From Polaribacter tangerinus (lineage in GTDB: Bacteria; Bacteroidota; Bacteroidia; Flavobacteriales; Flavobacteriaceae): a DNA stretch of 64,000 nt. Shown piece after piece: positions 17,046 to 26,112 of this stretch. Both the position numbers and the translations under genes were made by a program. Within the stretch, counting starts at the first letter, position 1; each line of letters starts with the position of its first letter. The stretch covers positions 2,612,001 through 2,676,000 of the forward strand of contig NZ_CP150668.1 of NCBI RefSeq assembly GCF_038024095.1, written 5' to 3'. Under the pieces are notes generated by a model, which saw only the letters and a list, made by a program, of their open reading frames with translations, did no database searches and was not told the origin of the DNA.

Positions 17046-17858
17046 ATGAAAAAAATAATCATATTATTTCTAATCAGTTTCATGTTTGTAGAATGTACTA
17101 AAGTGCCAATTACAGGCAGAAGTAGAGTTAATTTTGTAAGTGATGCTAAAGTTTTACCGGCTAGTTTTGCTCAGTATAAAGGTTTTTTAGCTGAGAACAA
17201 GTTGTCTGAAAATAAAGAAATGACCCAACAAATAAAAAATGTAGGAGCAAATATTTCTAGTGCAGTAGACCGTTTTATGAGAGCAAATAATATGACGGAA
17301 GAGGCAAATGCATATAAATGGGAATTTAATTTGGTGGAAGATAACACCGTAAATGCATGGTGTATGCCAGGTGGAAAAGTAGTTTTTTATACCGGAATTA
17401 TGCCAATTTGTGCTAACGAAAATGGTGTAGCCGCTGTTATGGGACATGAAGTAGCTCATGCATTTGCAAAGCACGGTCAGGAGCGAATGTCTCAGGGTCA
17501 GTTACAACAAATTGGTGGTTTAGCAGTTGCCCTTGGTACTTCTGGAGAAAAGCAGAAAACTCAGCAAATTTGGAACACTGCTTTTGGAATTGGTTCTGGT
17601 TTAGGAATGTTAAAATTTAGTAGAATTCACGAGCAGGAAGCGGATAGGTTAGGAATGATTTTTATGATTATGGCCGGTTACGATGGAGAAGAAGCAGCCG
17701 AAGTTTGGGTTCGAATGAGTGAGAAAAGTGGAGGGAAAAAACAACCAGAAATATTAAGTACTCACCCTTCTAATGCCTCAAGAATTAAAGATTTGAGAGC
17801 TTATTTACCTACAGCAAAAATGTATGCTCAAAAATACAATACGGTACATAAAAAATAG
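17046..17858 (+). CDS. M48 family metalloprotease, lipoprotein
   Basis: 270 residues with a lipoprotein signal (FMFVEC, Cys17). The zinc motif HEVAH starts at residue 133 (GHEVAHAFAKHGQERMS), and the third ligand Glu lies in HEQEADRLG near 193-200. This is the LoiP/BepA/Oma1-like subgroup of periplasmic quality-control proteases; PITGR just after the lipidated Cys is a typical start for them. It is followed by a strong terminator and stands as its own unit, divergent from msrB. Both divergent products act in envelope protein repair, which hints at shared control. Confidence 0.93.
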   Translation: MKKIIILFLISFMFVECTKVPITGRSRVNFVSDAKVLPASFAQYKGFLAENKLSENKEMTQQIKNVGANISSAVDRFMRANNMTEEANAYKWEFNLVEDNTVNAWCMPGGKVVFYTGIMPICANENGVAAVMGHEVAHAFAKHGQERMSQGQLQQIGGLAVALGTSGEKQKTQQIWNTAFGIGSGLGMLKFSRIHEQEADRLGMIFMIMAGYDGEEAAEVWVRMSEKSGGKKQPEILSTHPSNASRIKDLRAYLPTAKMYAQKYNTVHKK

Positions 17859-17881
17859 CAGAAAAAGTTTTCCTATATTGT

Positions 17882-17914
17882 AAACCGTTCAGAATGTTCT
17901 GAACGGTTTTTTTT
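17882..17914 (+). terminator. Rho-independent terminator after the M48 protease gene
   Basis: Stem AAACCGTTCAGAA paired with TTCTGAACGGTTT around a minimal loop, followed by eight T residues. It lies 24 nt after the stop codon. Confidence 0.9.
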
Positions 17915-17965
17915 ATTTGTGTAATTTTTACATCATAAAAAAAATTAAAAATCAACTTTACAAAA

Positions 17966-19261
17966 ATGACATTTAAAAGAGGCGATAAAAAATTGATAAA
18001 TGCCTGGGCATTCTACGATTGGGCAAATTCAGTATATTCTTTAGTAATTAGTACGGCAGTTTTTCCTTTATTTTACGATCTAATTACAAAAGACAAAACG
18101 ATTCGTTTTTTAGGATTAAATTGGGATTATCCTGGTACTTTGTATAGTTATGCTTTATCGTTTTCTTTTCTAGTAGTAGCATTTATGTCGCCAATTCTTT
18201 CTGCAATTGCAGATTATACAGGAAATAAGTTAAAGTTTATGCGTTTTTTTTGTTGGATGGGAGGCTTATCTGTAATCGGACTCTTTTTCTTTAAAGATAT
18301 TAGTACTGCTTGGGTTGGGATAACGTGTACTATTTTGGCAAGTATTGGTTTTTGGTCTAGTATTGTTTTTTATAACTCGTATTTACCTGAGGTAGCGTAT
18401 CCTATGCAGCAAGATAAAGCAAGTGCCAAGGGATTTATTTACGGTTATATAGGTTCTATAATATTACTTGCTATTACTTTATTTCTAATAATGACACCAG
18501 AAGAAGATTCTTTAAAATTAAAGATGATGCGTTATTCATTTGTGATGGTTGGCTTATGGTGGATTGGTTTTGCACAAATTACGTTTTCTAAATTACCAAA
18601 TAATATTTACAATAGAAAACCATCTAAAGAGTATTTATGGTCTGGTTTTAAAGCATTAAAAAAAGTTTGGTTTAGTTTAAAAGACCTACCAACTTTAAAA
18701 AACTTTTTAATTGCCTTTTTTTTATTAAGTGTTGGTGTGCAAACAATAATTTTATTGGCTACTATTTTTGGCTCATCTGAATTGGGTTTAGGAACTATAA
18801 ACTTGATAATTACAGTATTACTAATTCAAATAGTTGCTATTTTTGGAGCTGCTTTATTTTCTAGAATATCCGAAAAGATTGGAAATTTTAAAGCATTAAA
18901 AATAACCATTTCTATATGGATAATTGTTTGCTTTTGTGCTTTTTTGTTAGAAAAAAATTTAAAGAATGTGTCCTTATATTTTTATGGTCTTGGTGGGCTT
19001 CTTGGTTTAGTTCTAGGAGCTATTCAGTCTTTAACACGATCTACATATTCTAAGTTATTACCAGAAACTAAAGATCATGCTACTTATTTTAGTTTTTATG
19101 ATGTAACCGAAAAGATAGCTATTGTTTTAGGAACTTTTGTTTTTGGTTTTCTAATTTATCTAACCGATTCTATGCAGTGGAGTGTTTTATGTTTGGCACT
19201 ATTTTTTGTGTTTTCTTTTATCATATTACATCGCCTAAAAAATACTGAACATGTTTATTAA
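17966..19261 (+). CDS. MFS transporter, UMF1 / Atg22-like family
   Basis: 431 residues with about 12 membrane helices. The N-terminal NAWAFYDWANSVYSLVI signature (about 10-26) and SPILSAIADYTGNKLKFM (helix 2-3 loop) are diagnostic of the UMF1 (Atg22-like) branch. The central loop near 210-230 is charged, and the SLTRSTYSKLLPE motif lies in the second half. Some fungal members export amino acids from vacuoles; bacterial substrates are unknown. Its stop overlaps the convergent CDP-alcohol phosphatidyltransferase gene by 4 nt. Confidence 0.92.
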   Translation: MTFKRGDKKLINAWAFYDWANSVYSLVISTAVFPLFYDLITKDKTIRFLGLNWDYPGTLYSYALSFSFLVVAFMSPILSAIADYTGNKLKFMRFFCWMGGLSVIGLFFFKDISTAWVGITCTILASIGFWSSIVFYNSYLPEVAYPMQQDKASAKGFIYGYIGSIILLAITLFLIMTPEEDSLKLKMMRYSFVMVGLWWIGFAQITFSKLPNNIYNRKPSKEYLWSGFKALKKVWFSLKDLPTLKNFLIAFFLLSVGVQTIILLATIFGSSELGLGTINLIITVLLIQIVAIFGAALFSRISEKIGNFKALKITISIWIIVCFCAFLLEKNLKNVSLYFYGLGGLLGLVLGAIQSLTRSTYSKLLPETKDHATYFSFYDVTEKIAIVLGTFVFGFLIYLTDSMQWSVLCLALFFVFSFIILHRLKNTEHVY

Positions 19262-20022
19262 TAGAAAATTTTACGGATAAAAATAAAGATAAATACAAAC
19301 AGAGAGTATCCAATAAAAAACGGTATTATATATATTTTTAGGTCTAGTACTAAAAATATAGCAATAAGAAGTAATTGAAACCCGAGTCCGAAAGTAGAAA
19401 TCAGAGACATAAGCCAATTAGGAAACGGTTTTCCTTTTGATGCGTTTCTATCTAACGCATAAATTATTTCATCAAAAATGCCATATAGTGCTTTGTAAAC
19501 TTTAAAAAGAAGAGTAACATTGTATTGTTTTTCTCCAGCTAATGCTGTAGGAATTTCATCTTCAAAAATTCTACTAGTAGTATCTCCATTGAAACGATTT
19601 CTTAAAATTACGTAGTAGTAATTATACAAAGTTCCTTGTAATTGAATTCCAAAAAAGGCCAGTAGCGCCCAGATAATGTGTACCTCGGTAAGATACCAAA
19701 GTGATATAAATATTATTAAGTTTAAAAGAATGTCTGAGATAGAGTCTAAAAAACGACCAGTATAAGAAGGCGTTTCTTTAATTCTGGCAAGTTCTCCGTC
19801 GGCAGCATCTAAAATAGATTTAAAAATTAAAAAGAATGCCGACGCCCAGTAATATTCTTCAAAAATACAATAAATACCAATTAAGCCAGATATTACAAAA
19901 GCAATGGTTACATCTACCGGTGTATATTTTGTGTTTTTTAAAGAATTGGCAATAACTCTTGCGATAGGTCTACCATAATCAGATAAATCTACAAACTGGT
20001 GTTCTTTTGGTAATTTAGACAT
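19258..20022 (-). CDS. CDP-alcohol phosphatidyltransferase family protein
   Basis: 254 residues with about six membrane helices. The full family signature D-x2-DG-x2-AR-x8-G-x3-D-x3-D is present with Asp72, Asp75, Gly76, Ala79, Arg80, Gly89, Asp93 and Asp97. Such enzymes displace CMP from a CDP-alcohol to make phospholipids such as PG, PS, PI or cardiolipin precursors. The 35-residue soluble N-terminus is unusual compared with PgsA. The acceptor alcohol cannot be told. It is a single gene, convergent with the MFS gene. Confidence 0.93.
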   Translation of the reverse strand: MSKLPKEHQFVDLSDYGRPIARVIANSLKNTKYTPVDVTIAFVISGLIGIYCIFEEYYWASAFFLIFKSILDAADGELARIKETPSYTGRFLDSISDILLNLIIFISLWYLTEVHIIWALLAFFGIQLQGTLYNYYYVILRNRFNGDTTSRIFEDEIPTALAGEKQYNVTLLFKVYKALYGIFDEIIYALDRNASKGKPFPNWLMSLISTFGLGFQLLLIAIFLVLDLKIYIIPFFIGYSLFVFIFIFIRKIFY

Positions 20023-20131
20023 GAAAGTGATTTTAATTTATGCATTCTATCACTTTTGAAAAAAGTAAAACAGCGTAAATTCTAAAAATGTAAATGTAGA
20101 AAAAGCCATTAGTTTAAAAAAGTATATATTA

Positions 20132-20166
20132 AAATAAAAAAAAAAGTGCTGAAAATCAGCACTTTT
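20132..20166 (-). terminator. Rho-independent terminator of the metal locus
   Basis: Stem AAAAGTGCTGA (20142-20152) and TCAGCACTTTT (20156-20166) with loop AAA. On the minus strand it is followed by a long T run. It closes the transcription unit that ends with the His-rich lipoprotein gene 27 nt away. Confidence 0.88.
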
Positions 20167-20192
20167 CTTAAAGTAATAAGAATTACGAACTA

Positions 20193-20738
20193 TTATTGTA
20201 CTTGTAAAGAAAAAGTTACTTCTACGTCGGTACTACCACCAGCAGCAATAGGGCTTCCAGTATTTGGTTTAGTAGGTTCGTGTTTTAAAATAATAGTAAA
20301 ACTACCAGAACCTGCACTACCAGTTGTTAGTGTAGTTTCGATACCAATAGGATTTCCATTTCCATCTACATCGGTTTTTGTAACAGTTAGACCAGCAATT
20401 GAAGTTTCATAAAAGAACTCATGTTCATCTCCTTCTGTTTTTACTTCTTGTGTAATGTCTTCTGCTGGAGATTCTGTTTTATTTTCTAGCTTTATAATTC
20501 CTGTATATGTAGTATTTGCTACTAATGTTCCGTTTGTTATAGCCGGGTTGTTACCAGCATCACCATCTAAATCTTCCCAAACTAATGTAACGTTGTTGTT
20601 TCCATTTGTTAATGTATAGGTTACGGTGGTTATGAGTTCTTCTTCATGGTCGTGGTCATGGTCGTCATGATCATCAGAACAACTAGTAATTGTGATACTT
20701 AAAATAAATAATAAGGCAATTAATTTTATAGTTTTCAT
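20193..20738 (-). CDS. His-rich lipoprotein, partner of the upstream TonB receptor
   Basis: 181 residues from the ATG at 20738. The signal peptide ends in the lipobox TITSC (Cys20), directly followed by a metal-binding-like SDDHDDHDHDHEEE run. The rest is predicted all-beta with alternating TYTLTNG, VTLVWEDLDGDAGN and GSFTIILKH segments. A second, in-frame upstream ATG at 20768 exists because a 30-nt unit carrying the start (MKTIKL) is tandemly duplicated; the lower one gives a proper signal peptide. It directly follows the TonB receptor gene. Zinc or another divalent metal is the likely ligand; this is inference from the His run and context. Confidence 0.75.
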   Translation of the reverse strand: MKTIKLIALLFILSITITSCSDDHDDHDHDHEEELITTVTYTLTNGNNNVTLVWEDLDGDAGNNPAITNGTLVANTTYTGIIKLENKTESPAEDITQEVKTEGDEHEFFYETSIAGLTVTKTDVDGNGNPIGIETTLTTGSAGSGSFTIILKHEPTKPNTGSPIAAGGSTDVEVTFSLQVQ

Positions 20739-20776
20739 GTTGTTTGTTTTTAATTTTATAGTTTTCATTTGTTATT
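20717..20776 (-). repeat. 30-nt tandem duplication covering the start codon
   Basis: The word ATGAAAACTATAAAATTAA occurs twice on the minus strand 30 nt apart (starting at 20768 and 20738), each preceded by AACAA. The result is two in-frame starts with similar leaders for the His-rich lipoprotein gene. Confidence 0.8.
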
Positions 20777-20777
20777 T

Positions 20778-23183
20778 TTAAAAGTTGTAATTCAGTTTTA
20801 AATTAAAGTTTCTACCTACTTCATCTGCAAAAAAACGAAGCCTATTTAGGTTTTCTCTATATGCTACATTAAATATATTATTAATAGAAAAAGCTAATTT
20901 TAAAGTTGCTTTATTAGCGGTTTTAAAAGTTGCTGAACTATAAAAATTGAATAATGAATAGGTAGGTGGTGTTGTGCTAATATCTACAAAAACATTTTGT
21001 TGAGTAGTAGCGTTAAATGTGTAAAAATTATAATCGGGAAACCTATTTTGTTGTAAAACTGTTTTATGATTTACTTGTAAAGTTAACCGATTTAATTTTT
21101 CATTTGTATACGAAATTGTATTCGTAAAATTTGTCGAAGGCATGTGTATCAATGCTTTTTCTTCAGACAAATTATCTCCTTGCAACAAACTTATATTTCC
21201 TTTATAGAAGAATTTTTTTGCTATTTGTTTGTTAACATCTATATCTACTCCAAATATTTGGGCATTAATTTGCTGGTATTCCCATACTGGAAATGCACCT
21301 CTAATAGTGGTTGTAATACCTACAGGAACTAGCTGAATAAATCCATTAATATGTTTGTAATACGGACTTATAGAATAGCCAAAATTAGTATTTACTTTTT
21401 CTAAAGAAAGCATAAATTTATTGGCAATTTCTTTTTCAATAGTAAGCAAACCAATTTCTATTCTTGCTGCAGAATGGTGAAGCCCATCGCTAAATAATTC
21501 TGAAGGATTAGGAATTCGTGAAGCCAAACCATAATTGGCAAGTAGCGAAACATCTTGATGTAAACGTTTCGAAAACCCTAAACTTGTAGAGAAGTTATGA
21601 AATGTATAATTTGGGTTTGTAAAAACCCTGGTGCCATTTATAACTCCTGTTTCAAATTCGGGAAATAACTCGTCGTAATTAAAGGTTTCGTTCCAGTCGG
21701 TAATATTGTACAGCTTTTTTGCATCAATTTTAGAAAAATCGTAGCGTAAGCCAGCACTTATAGCGGTAGATTCGTTTAATTTATAATCGGCTACAGAGAA
21801 AATACCTAATTCATACTTGTCAAAATCTGGAATTAAAGCACTTGTCCCTGTTCCAGAAACGGCATCATTTTGTTGATAACGCACTAAAAAACCAGTTTCT
21901 AATTTTAGGTTATCAAGGGTTTCTAATTCTAAATTAGCTTGTAAAGTGTTGGTAAACAACCTTAAATCTACTACAGGTATATTACTTCTGTTGCCTCTTC
22001 GTAAATCAAATTCTTTCCTTCTGTTTAATTGTACATCGTACTGAACGGATAATTTTCCTAGATTTTTAAATCGTTTGTATCCTTCAATTTTTCCTAAATG
22101 ATGATTAATAGTTTGTTTAGGAAAATCTATATTATACGAGAAGTCTTCGATTACCCTTGGTTGTTGACTATTAATAGCGTTAACCAAATCGTTTACATTA
22201 CCAATATGAGATGATTGTAAAATTGCAAATTGATTATTTACAAAGCTATAGTATGCACTTAATCCTTTTTCGTAAGTGTTGTAACCAATTCTTAAAGAGG
22301 TATTTATGCTTTTAAGGCCACTATTTGTTAATATATAATTTGGCGATTTAAAATCTCCAAATTGTTTATAGTTTGCCTGTATCTTTGCATAAAAACCAGA
22401 TGCATAAGTTTTTACTATTTCAGAATTTATATTTCCACCCAAACCATTACTGTTAAAAGATGTTGCTAAATTCCCAAAAAGCGAATCTTTTACTGCATAT
22501 TTTTTTGGTTGAATTAAAACTAAACCACCAATAGCATCGGACCCATATTTTAAACTATTTGCACCTTTAATTACAGACACTTTTTCGTTGGCATTAATAT
22601 CTATATTAGGTGCGTGCTCATCGCCCCATTCTTGGTCAAACATTCTTACGTTGTTATTTATCAGAAGTAATCTACTGCTATGCAAACCATGTATCATCGG
22701 TTTTACAATACTGTTTCCTGTATTTAGAGAAGATACTCCGCTTAAAGTATTTAAAGCATCGCCTAAAGATTTGTCTGAAAAATTATTTAGATTATCTTTC
22801 TTTAAACTTTTCTCGATACTTGTAATTGCTGCTTTAGAGGTTGCTTTTACAACCACCTCATTCAACTCATTTAAATGATGTTCTAAAAATATTTCTTTGT
22901 AAAAATTTTTAGTGATATCTATAGTAAGTCTTTTAGTGTCACAAGAAATATGTTTTATTTCTAATTCAATTTTTTGAGCACATAAGTTTTTAAATTCAAA
23001 CAAACCATCCATGTTAGAAGATGTAAATTTGTTGATGCCAATAATTTGAACAGATGCACCAATTATAGGTGTATTGTCGTGAAAATCGGTAATTTTTCCC
23101 TTAAAAGTTAATGTGCAATCTTGTGCTTGAATTGTTGTGAATAGTGCACACAAAAAAGCAAATGCTAAAAATCTTTTTATCAT
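20778..23183 (-). CDS. TonB-dependent receptor, probably for metal (ZnuD-like)
   Basis: 801 residues from the ATG at 23183 (an earlier TTG adds four residues). It has a signal peptide ending IQAQ, a carboxypeptidase-like regulatory domain (about 24-110), a plug domain (about 115-235, with MIHGLHSSRLLLINNNVRM and SVIKGANSLKYGSDAIGG) and a C-terminal beta-barrel ending in ...KLNYNF. The plug phrase QEWGDEHAPNID resembles the His/Asp segment of ZnuD-type zinc receptors. It takes substrate across the outer membrane using TonB energy. It lies between a small His-rich protein gene (28 nt) and a His-rich lipoprotein gene (9 nt), which supports a divalent metal as cargo. Confidence 0.88.
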   Translation of the reverse strand: MIKRFLAFAFLCALFTTIQAQDCTLTFKGKITDFHDNTPIIGASVQIIGINKFTSSNMDGLFEFKNLCAQKIELEIKHISCDTKRLTIDITKNFYKEIFLEHHLNELNEVVVKATSKAAITSIEKSLKKDNLNNFSDKSLGDALNTLSGVSSLNTGNSIVKPMIHGLHSSRLLLINNNVRMFDQEWGDEHAPNIDINANEKVSVIKGANSLKYGSDAIGGLVLIQPKKYAVKDSLFGNLATSFNSNGLGGNINSEIVKTYASGFYAKIQANYKQFGDFKSPNYILTNSGLKSINTSLRIGYNTYEKGLSAYYSFVNNQFAILQSSHIGNVNDLVNAINSQQPRVIEDFSYNIDFPKQTINHHLGKIEGYKRFKNLGKLSVQYDVQLNRRKEFDLRRGNRSNIPVVDLRLFTNTLQANLELETLDNLKLETGFLVRYQQNDAVSGTGTSALIPDFDKYELGIFSVADYKLNESTAISAGLRYDFSKIDAKKLYNITDWNETFNYDELFPEFETGVINGTRVFTNPNYTFHNFSTSLGFSKRLHQDVSLLANYGLASRIPNPSELFSDGLHHSAARIEIGLLTIEKEIANKFMLSLEKVNTNFGYSISPYYKHINGFIQLVPVGITTTIRGAFPVWEYQQINAQIFGVDIDVNKQIAKKFFYKGNISLLQGDNLSEEKALIHMPSTNFTNTISYTNEKLNRLTLQVNHKTVLQQNRFPDYNFYTFNATTQQNVFVDISTTPPTYSLFNFYSSATFKTANKATLKLAFSINNIFNVAYRENLNRLRFFADEVGRNFNLKLNYNF

Positions 23184-23223
23184 TTTAGTAATCAATAAAT
23201 TAAATAAATATCTAAATAAGTAT

Positions 23224-23505
23224 TTAAGCTATTGATGGTGGGCCTCTTAAAGAAAAAGGTAATTGATAATGATTTTTTTGATAAGAATAAGTAGTTACTA
23301 ACTGCTCATTGTAGTAACGTTTATTAGAGTCTGAAAAAGCGTTTTCTTGAAGGTAAGAGTCTGTTTGTTTTATGAGGTGCAAACTACAGTCTGCATCTTT
23401 TTCATGCAAATGTGTTTCTACTTTAGAAATACAAACACCATGTTCATGATTGCTAAATGCATGAAGTGATAGCACTATAAGTGGCATTATAAAAAGTGCC
23501 AGCAA
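23224..23505 (-). CDS. Small His/Cys-containing exported protein
   Basis: About 93 residues as drawn. A hydrophobic N-terminal segment is followed by SNHEHGVCISKVETHLHEKD and CSLH, then ends LRGPPS. Flavobacterial relatives (by memory) with the pattern HEHxxC...HxHxxxxDC and a C-terminal LRGPP lie upstream of zinc-type TonB receptors. No ATG is present: TTG at 23505 is the usable start, but the open frame continues upstream through IKKNNKHISIL, which would supply the missing basic n-region of the signal peptide, so a rarer start further upstream is possible. It is probably periplasmic and metal-binding. Confidence 0.6.
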   Translation of the reverse strand: MLALFIMPLIVLSLHAFSNHEHGVCISKVETHLHEKDADCSLHLIKQTDSYLQENAFSDSNKRYYNEQLVTTYSYQKNHYQLPFSLRGPPSIA

Positions 23506-23539
23506 TAAAATACTTATATGTTTGTTATTTTTTTTGATA

Positions 23540-24307
23540 TTATTTCTTTTTTCTAATTTTTAAATTTAACATTTCTACACCTAACGAAAATGCAATGGCA
23601 AAATACAAATATCCTTTAGGAATAGCACCTACTTTTTTGTTAAAAATTTCTGTTTCTGATAAATGAGCACCTTCGGTAATCAACATAAACCCAATTAGAA
23701 TTAAAAAGGATAGTGCTAACATTTGTATTGTTGGGTTTTTGTTTACAAAAAGGCTAATTGGTTTAGAGAAAACCATCATGATAACTATAGATATTATCAC
23801 TGCAATTACCATAATAGTTAATGCACCATTAATACCGTTTGTCATTCCAACAGCAGTTAAAATACTGTCGAAAGAAAAAACAATATCTATTAATATAATT
23901 TGAAAAATTACACTTGTAAATGAAATTACTTTAGGTGATTTTATCAAATCTTCTTCATGTGTATTTTCTACTTTCTGACGAATTTCTTTTGTGCTTTTGT
24001 AAATTAAAAATAAACCACCTAGAAATAAAATAATACTCTGACCGGTAATAGCTGTTTGAAACCAGTCTAACTCTACGATTAAAAATGGGTCTTTTAATGC
24101 AATTAAGTAGGAAACGCTAAAAAGCAATATAATTCTTATTATCATTGCTAAGGCTAAGCCTAAAAGTGTTGCTTTTCGAACTTTGTTTTCGGGTAACTTA
24201 TTAGCAGAGATAGAAATGAAAATAATATTATCAATCCCTAAAATTATCTCTAAAAAGGTAAGCGTAATTAAAGCGACCCAAGTATCTGCATGGGCAAATA
24301 TTTCCAT
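23540..24307 (-). CDS. TerC family integral membrane protein
   Basis: 255 residues with about seven membrane helices. The TerC signature LTFLEIILGIDNIIFISI (about 17-34) and its internal repeat IILIDIVFSFDSILTAVGM (about 135-155) carry the conserved acidic residues of the family. TerC/Alx-type proteins have been linked to manganese export and to metallation of secreted proteins, and originally to tellurite resistance. It lies 34 nt upstream of the small His-rich gene and 1 nt after a lipoprotein gene, placing a metal exporter family beside a metal receptor. Confidence 0.92.
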   Translation of the reverse strand: MEIFAHADTWVALITLTFLEIILGIDNIIFISISANKLPENKVRKATLLGLALAMIIRIILLFSVSYLIALKDPFLIVELDWFQTAITGQSIILFLGGLFLIYKSTKEIRQKVENTHEEDLIKSPKVISFTSVIFQIILIDIVFSFDSILTAVGMTNGINGALTIMVIAVIISIVIMMVFSKPISLFVNKNPTIQMLALSFLILIGFMLITEGAHLSETEIFNKKVGAIPKGYLYFAIAFSLGVEMLNLKIRKKK

Positions 24308-24308
24308 A

Positions 24309-24752
24309 TTACTTTATTTTGTAGACAGTACCGTCAGTTTTAAACTTGCTAAAGCCAATTTTAGCGGTAAAATTATAGGAAGTATCTGTAACTTTAGTAA
24401 TTTGAACATAAATTGGCTCTTTGTCTAATTCCTTTTTTGGAGATTTCATTTTTAGTGTATAGAAAAAGTTATTTTTCCATTCTATATATAATGTATCAAT
24501 GTGTTTTACTAATTTTTCTTCAGTAATACTATCATTAGAAATAGATATAATTTTTTCGTACTCTTCAACTTGTAAACTATCCACTCTTGTTATGGTGGTT
24601 TTACCATAACTCTCTCCTGCAGGAACTTCAAAAACACCTTGTTTAAACCTATCGGCATCTTCTTTCATAGATGTGTTACAAGATGCAAAAAGCGTTAAAA
24701 CTAAAATTATAAGACTATTTTTAACTATATACAAATTTTTTTCTTTCATCAT
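24309..24752 (-). CDS. Predicted lipoprotein of unknown function
   Basis: 147 residues, lipobox LFASC (Cys25). The mature part (DADRFKQGVFEVP, TTITRVDSLQVEEYEK, YIEWKNNFFYTLKM, DTSYNFTAKIGFSKF) is a small all-beta, calycin-like pattern. It overlaps the end of purB by 4 nt and is separated from terC by a single base, so it is translationally coupled on both sides. I do not recognise a characterised family. Confidence 0.7.
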   Translation of the reverse strand: MMKEKNLYIVKNSLIILVLTLFASCNTSMKEDADRFKQGVFEVPAGESYGKTTITRVDSLQVEEYEKIISISNDSITEEKLVKHIDTLYIEWKNNFFYTLKMKSPKKELDKEPIYVQITKVTDTSYNFTAKIGFSKFKTDGTVYKIK

Positions 24753-26092
24753 ATACCAGTATAATTTGCGGGTGTAATTGCTTTTAACTCCTCTTTAATT
24801 TCATTAGAAACATGTAAAGAATCTATGAAGTTAGCAATAGAATTTTGGTTTATTTTCTCGTTTGTTCTGGTTAACCCTTTTAATACTTCATAAGCATCCG
24901 GATAAGCTTCTCTTCTTAAAATTGTTTGAATTGCTTCTGCTACAACTGCCCAATTATTTTCTAAATCTTGCTTAAACTTTTCTTCATTTAATAAAAGTTT
25001 ATTCAATCCTTTAAGGGTAGAAGTAAATGCAATAATTGTATGACCAAAAGGTACGCCAACATTTCTTAAAACAGTACTGTCTGTTAAATCTCTTTGAAGT
25101 CTAGAAATAGGTAATTTTGCAGATAAATGTTCAAAAATGGCATTTGCAATACCTAAATTTCCTTCAGAGTTTTCAAAGTCTATAGGGTTTACTTTGTGTG
25201 GCATAGCAGATGAGCCTACTTCACCAGCTTTAATTTTTTGTTTAAAGTAATCCATAGAAACATAGGTCCAAAAATCTCTATCTAAATCTATAATTATATT
25301 GTTTATTCTTTTTAAACCGTCAAAAAGAGCCGCTAAATGATCGTAATGTTCTATTTGTGTGGTAGGAAAAGAGTGATGTAAACCTAGTTTTTCTTCAACA
25401 AATTTACTTCCAAATTTTTTCCAATCTATATTTTTATATGCAACTTTATGTGCATTAAAATTTCCTGTAGCTCCACCAAATTTTGCAGCACTAGGTATAT
25501 CGTTTAGCAGGTTAAATTGTTCTTTTAATCTTACTACAAATACGTTAATTTCTTTTCCAAGTCTTGTAGGAGAAGCTGGTTGCCCGTGAGTTCTTGCTAA
25601 CATCGAAACTTTTTCCCATTCTTTTACTAAAGTTTCTAATTTTTTTAAAAGATCTTGGTAATGTGGTACAAAAACATCGTTCATAGCCTCTTTTATAGAA
25701 AGAGGTATTGCGGTATTATTAATGTCTTGAGAGGTTAATCCGAAGTGAATAAACTCTTTATATTTCTCTAAATTAAGCGCATCAAATTTTTTCTTAATAA
25801 AGTATTCTACAGCTTTAACATCATGATTTGTTATTTTTTCGATATCCTTTATTTGTTGTGCATCTTCTGCAGAAAAATTTTTATAAATATTTCTTAGCGT
25901 ATTAAAAAGAGAAGAGTCGAAATCTGATAACTGTGGTAGTGGAATTTCACAAAGTGCAATAAAATATTCGATTTCTACTAAAACTCTATATTTTATAAGA
26001 GCTTCTTCTGAAAAATAATTTGCTAATTGTGCTACTTTACCTCTGTATCGCCCGTCTATTGGGGAAATGGCATTTAATGCTGTTAAGTTCAT
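24749..26092 (-). CDS. purB: Adenylosuccinate lyase
   Basis: 447 residues from the ATG at 26092 (MNLTALNAISPIDGRY). An upstream TTG at 26113 falls inside the promoter -7 box and is rejected. PurB cleaves SAICAR and adenylosuccinate to release fumarate in purine synthesis. The superfamily signature SSAMPHKVNPIDFEN lies near residue 290, and TSQDIN and ARTHGQPAS are present further upstream. The conserved HEAT-like gene precedes it and the lipoprotein-terC genes follow. Confidence 0.97.
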   Translation of the reverse strand: MNLTALNAISPIDGRYRGKVAQLANYFSEEALIKYRVLVEIEYFIALCEIPLPQLSDFDSSLFNTLRNIYKNFSAEDAQQIKDIEKITNHDVKAVEYFIKKKFDALNLEKYKEFIHFGLTSQDINNTAIPLSIKEAMNDVFVPHYQDLLKKLETLVKEWEKVSMLARTHGQPASPTRLGKEINVFVVRLKEQFNLLNDIPSAAKFGGATGNFNAHKVAYKNIDWKKFGSKFVEEKLGLHHSFPTTQIEHYDHLAALFDGLKRINNIIIDLDRDFWTYVSMDYFKQKIKAGEVGSSAMPHKVNPIDFENSEGNLGIANAIFEHLSAKLPISRLQRDLTDSTVLRNVGVPFGHTIIAFTSTLKGLNKLLLNEEKFKQDLENNWAVVAEAIQTILRREAYPDAYEVLKGLTRTNEKINQNSIANFIDSLHVSNEIKEELKAITPANYTGI

Positions 26093-26112
26093 TTTATTGT
26101 TTTGAAAAACCA

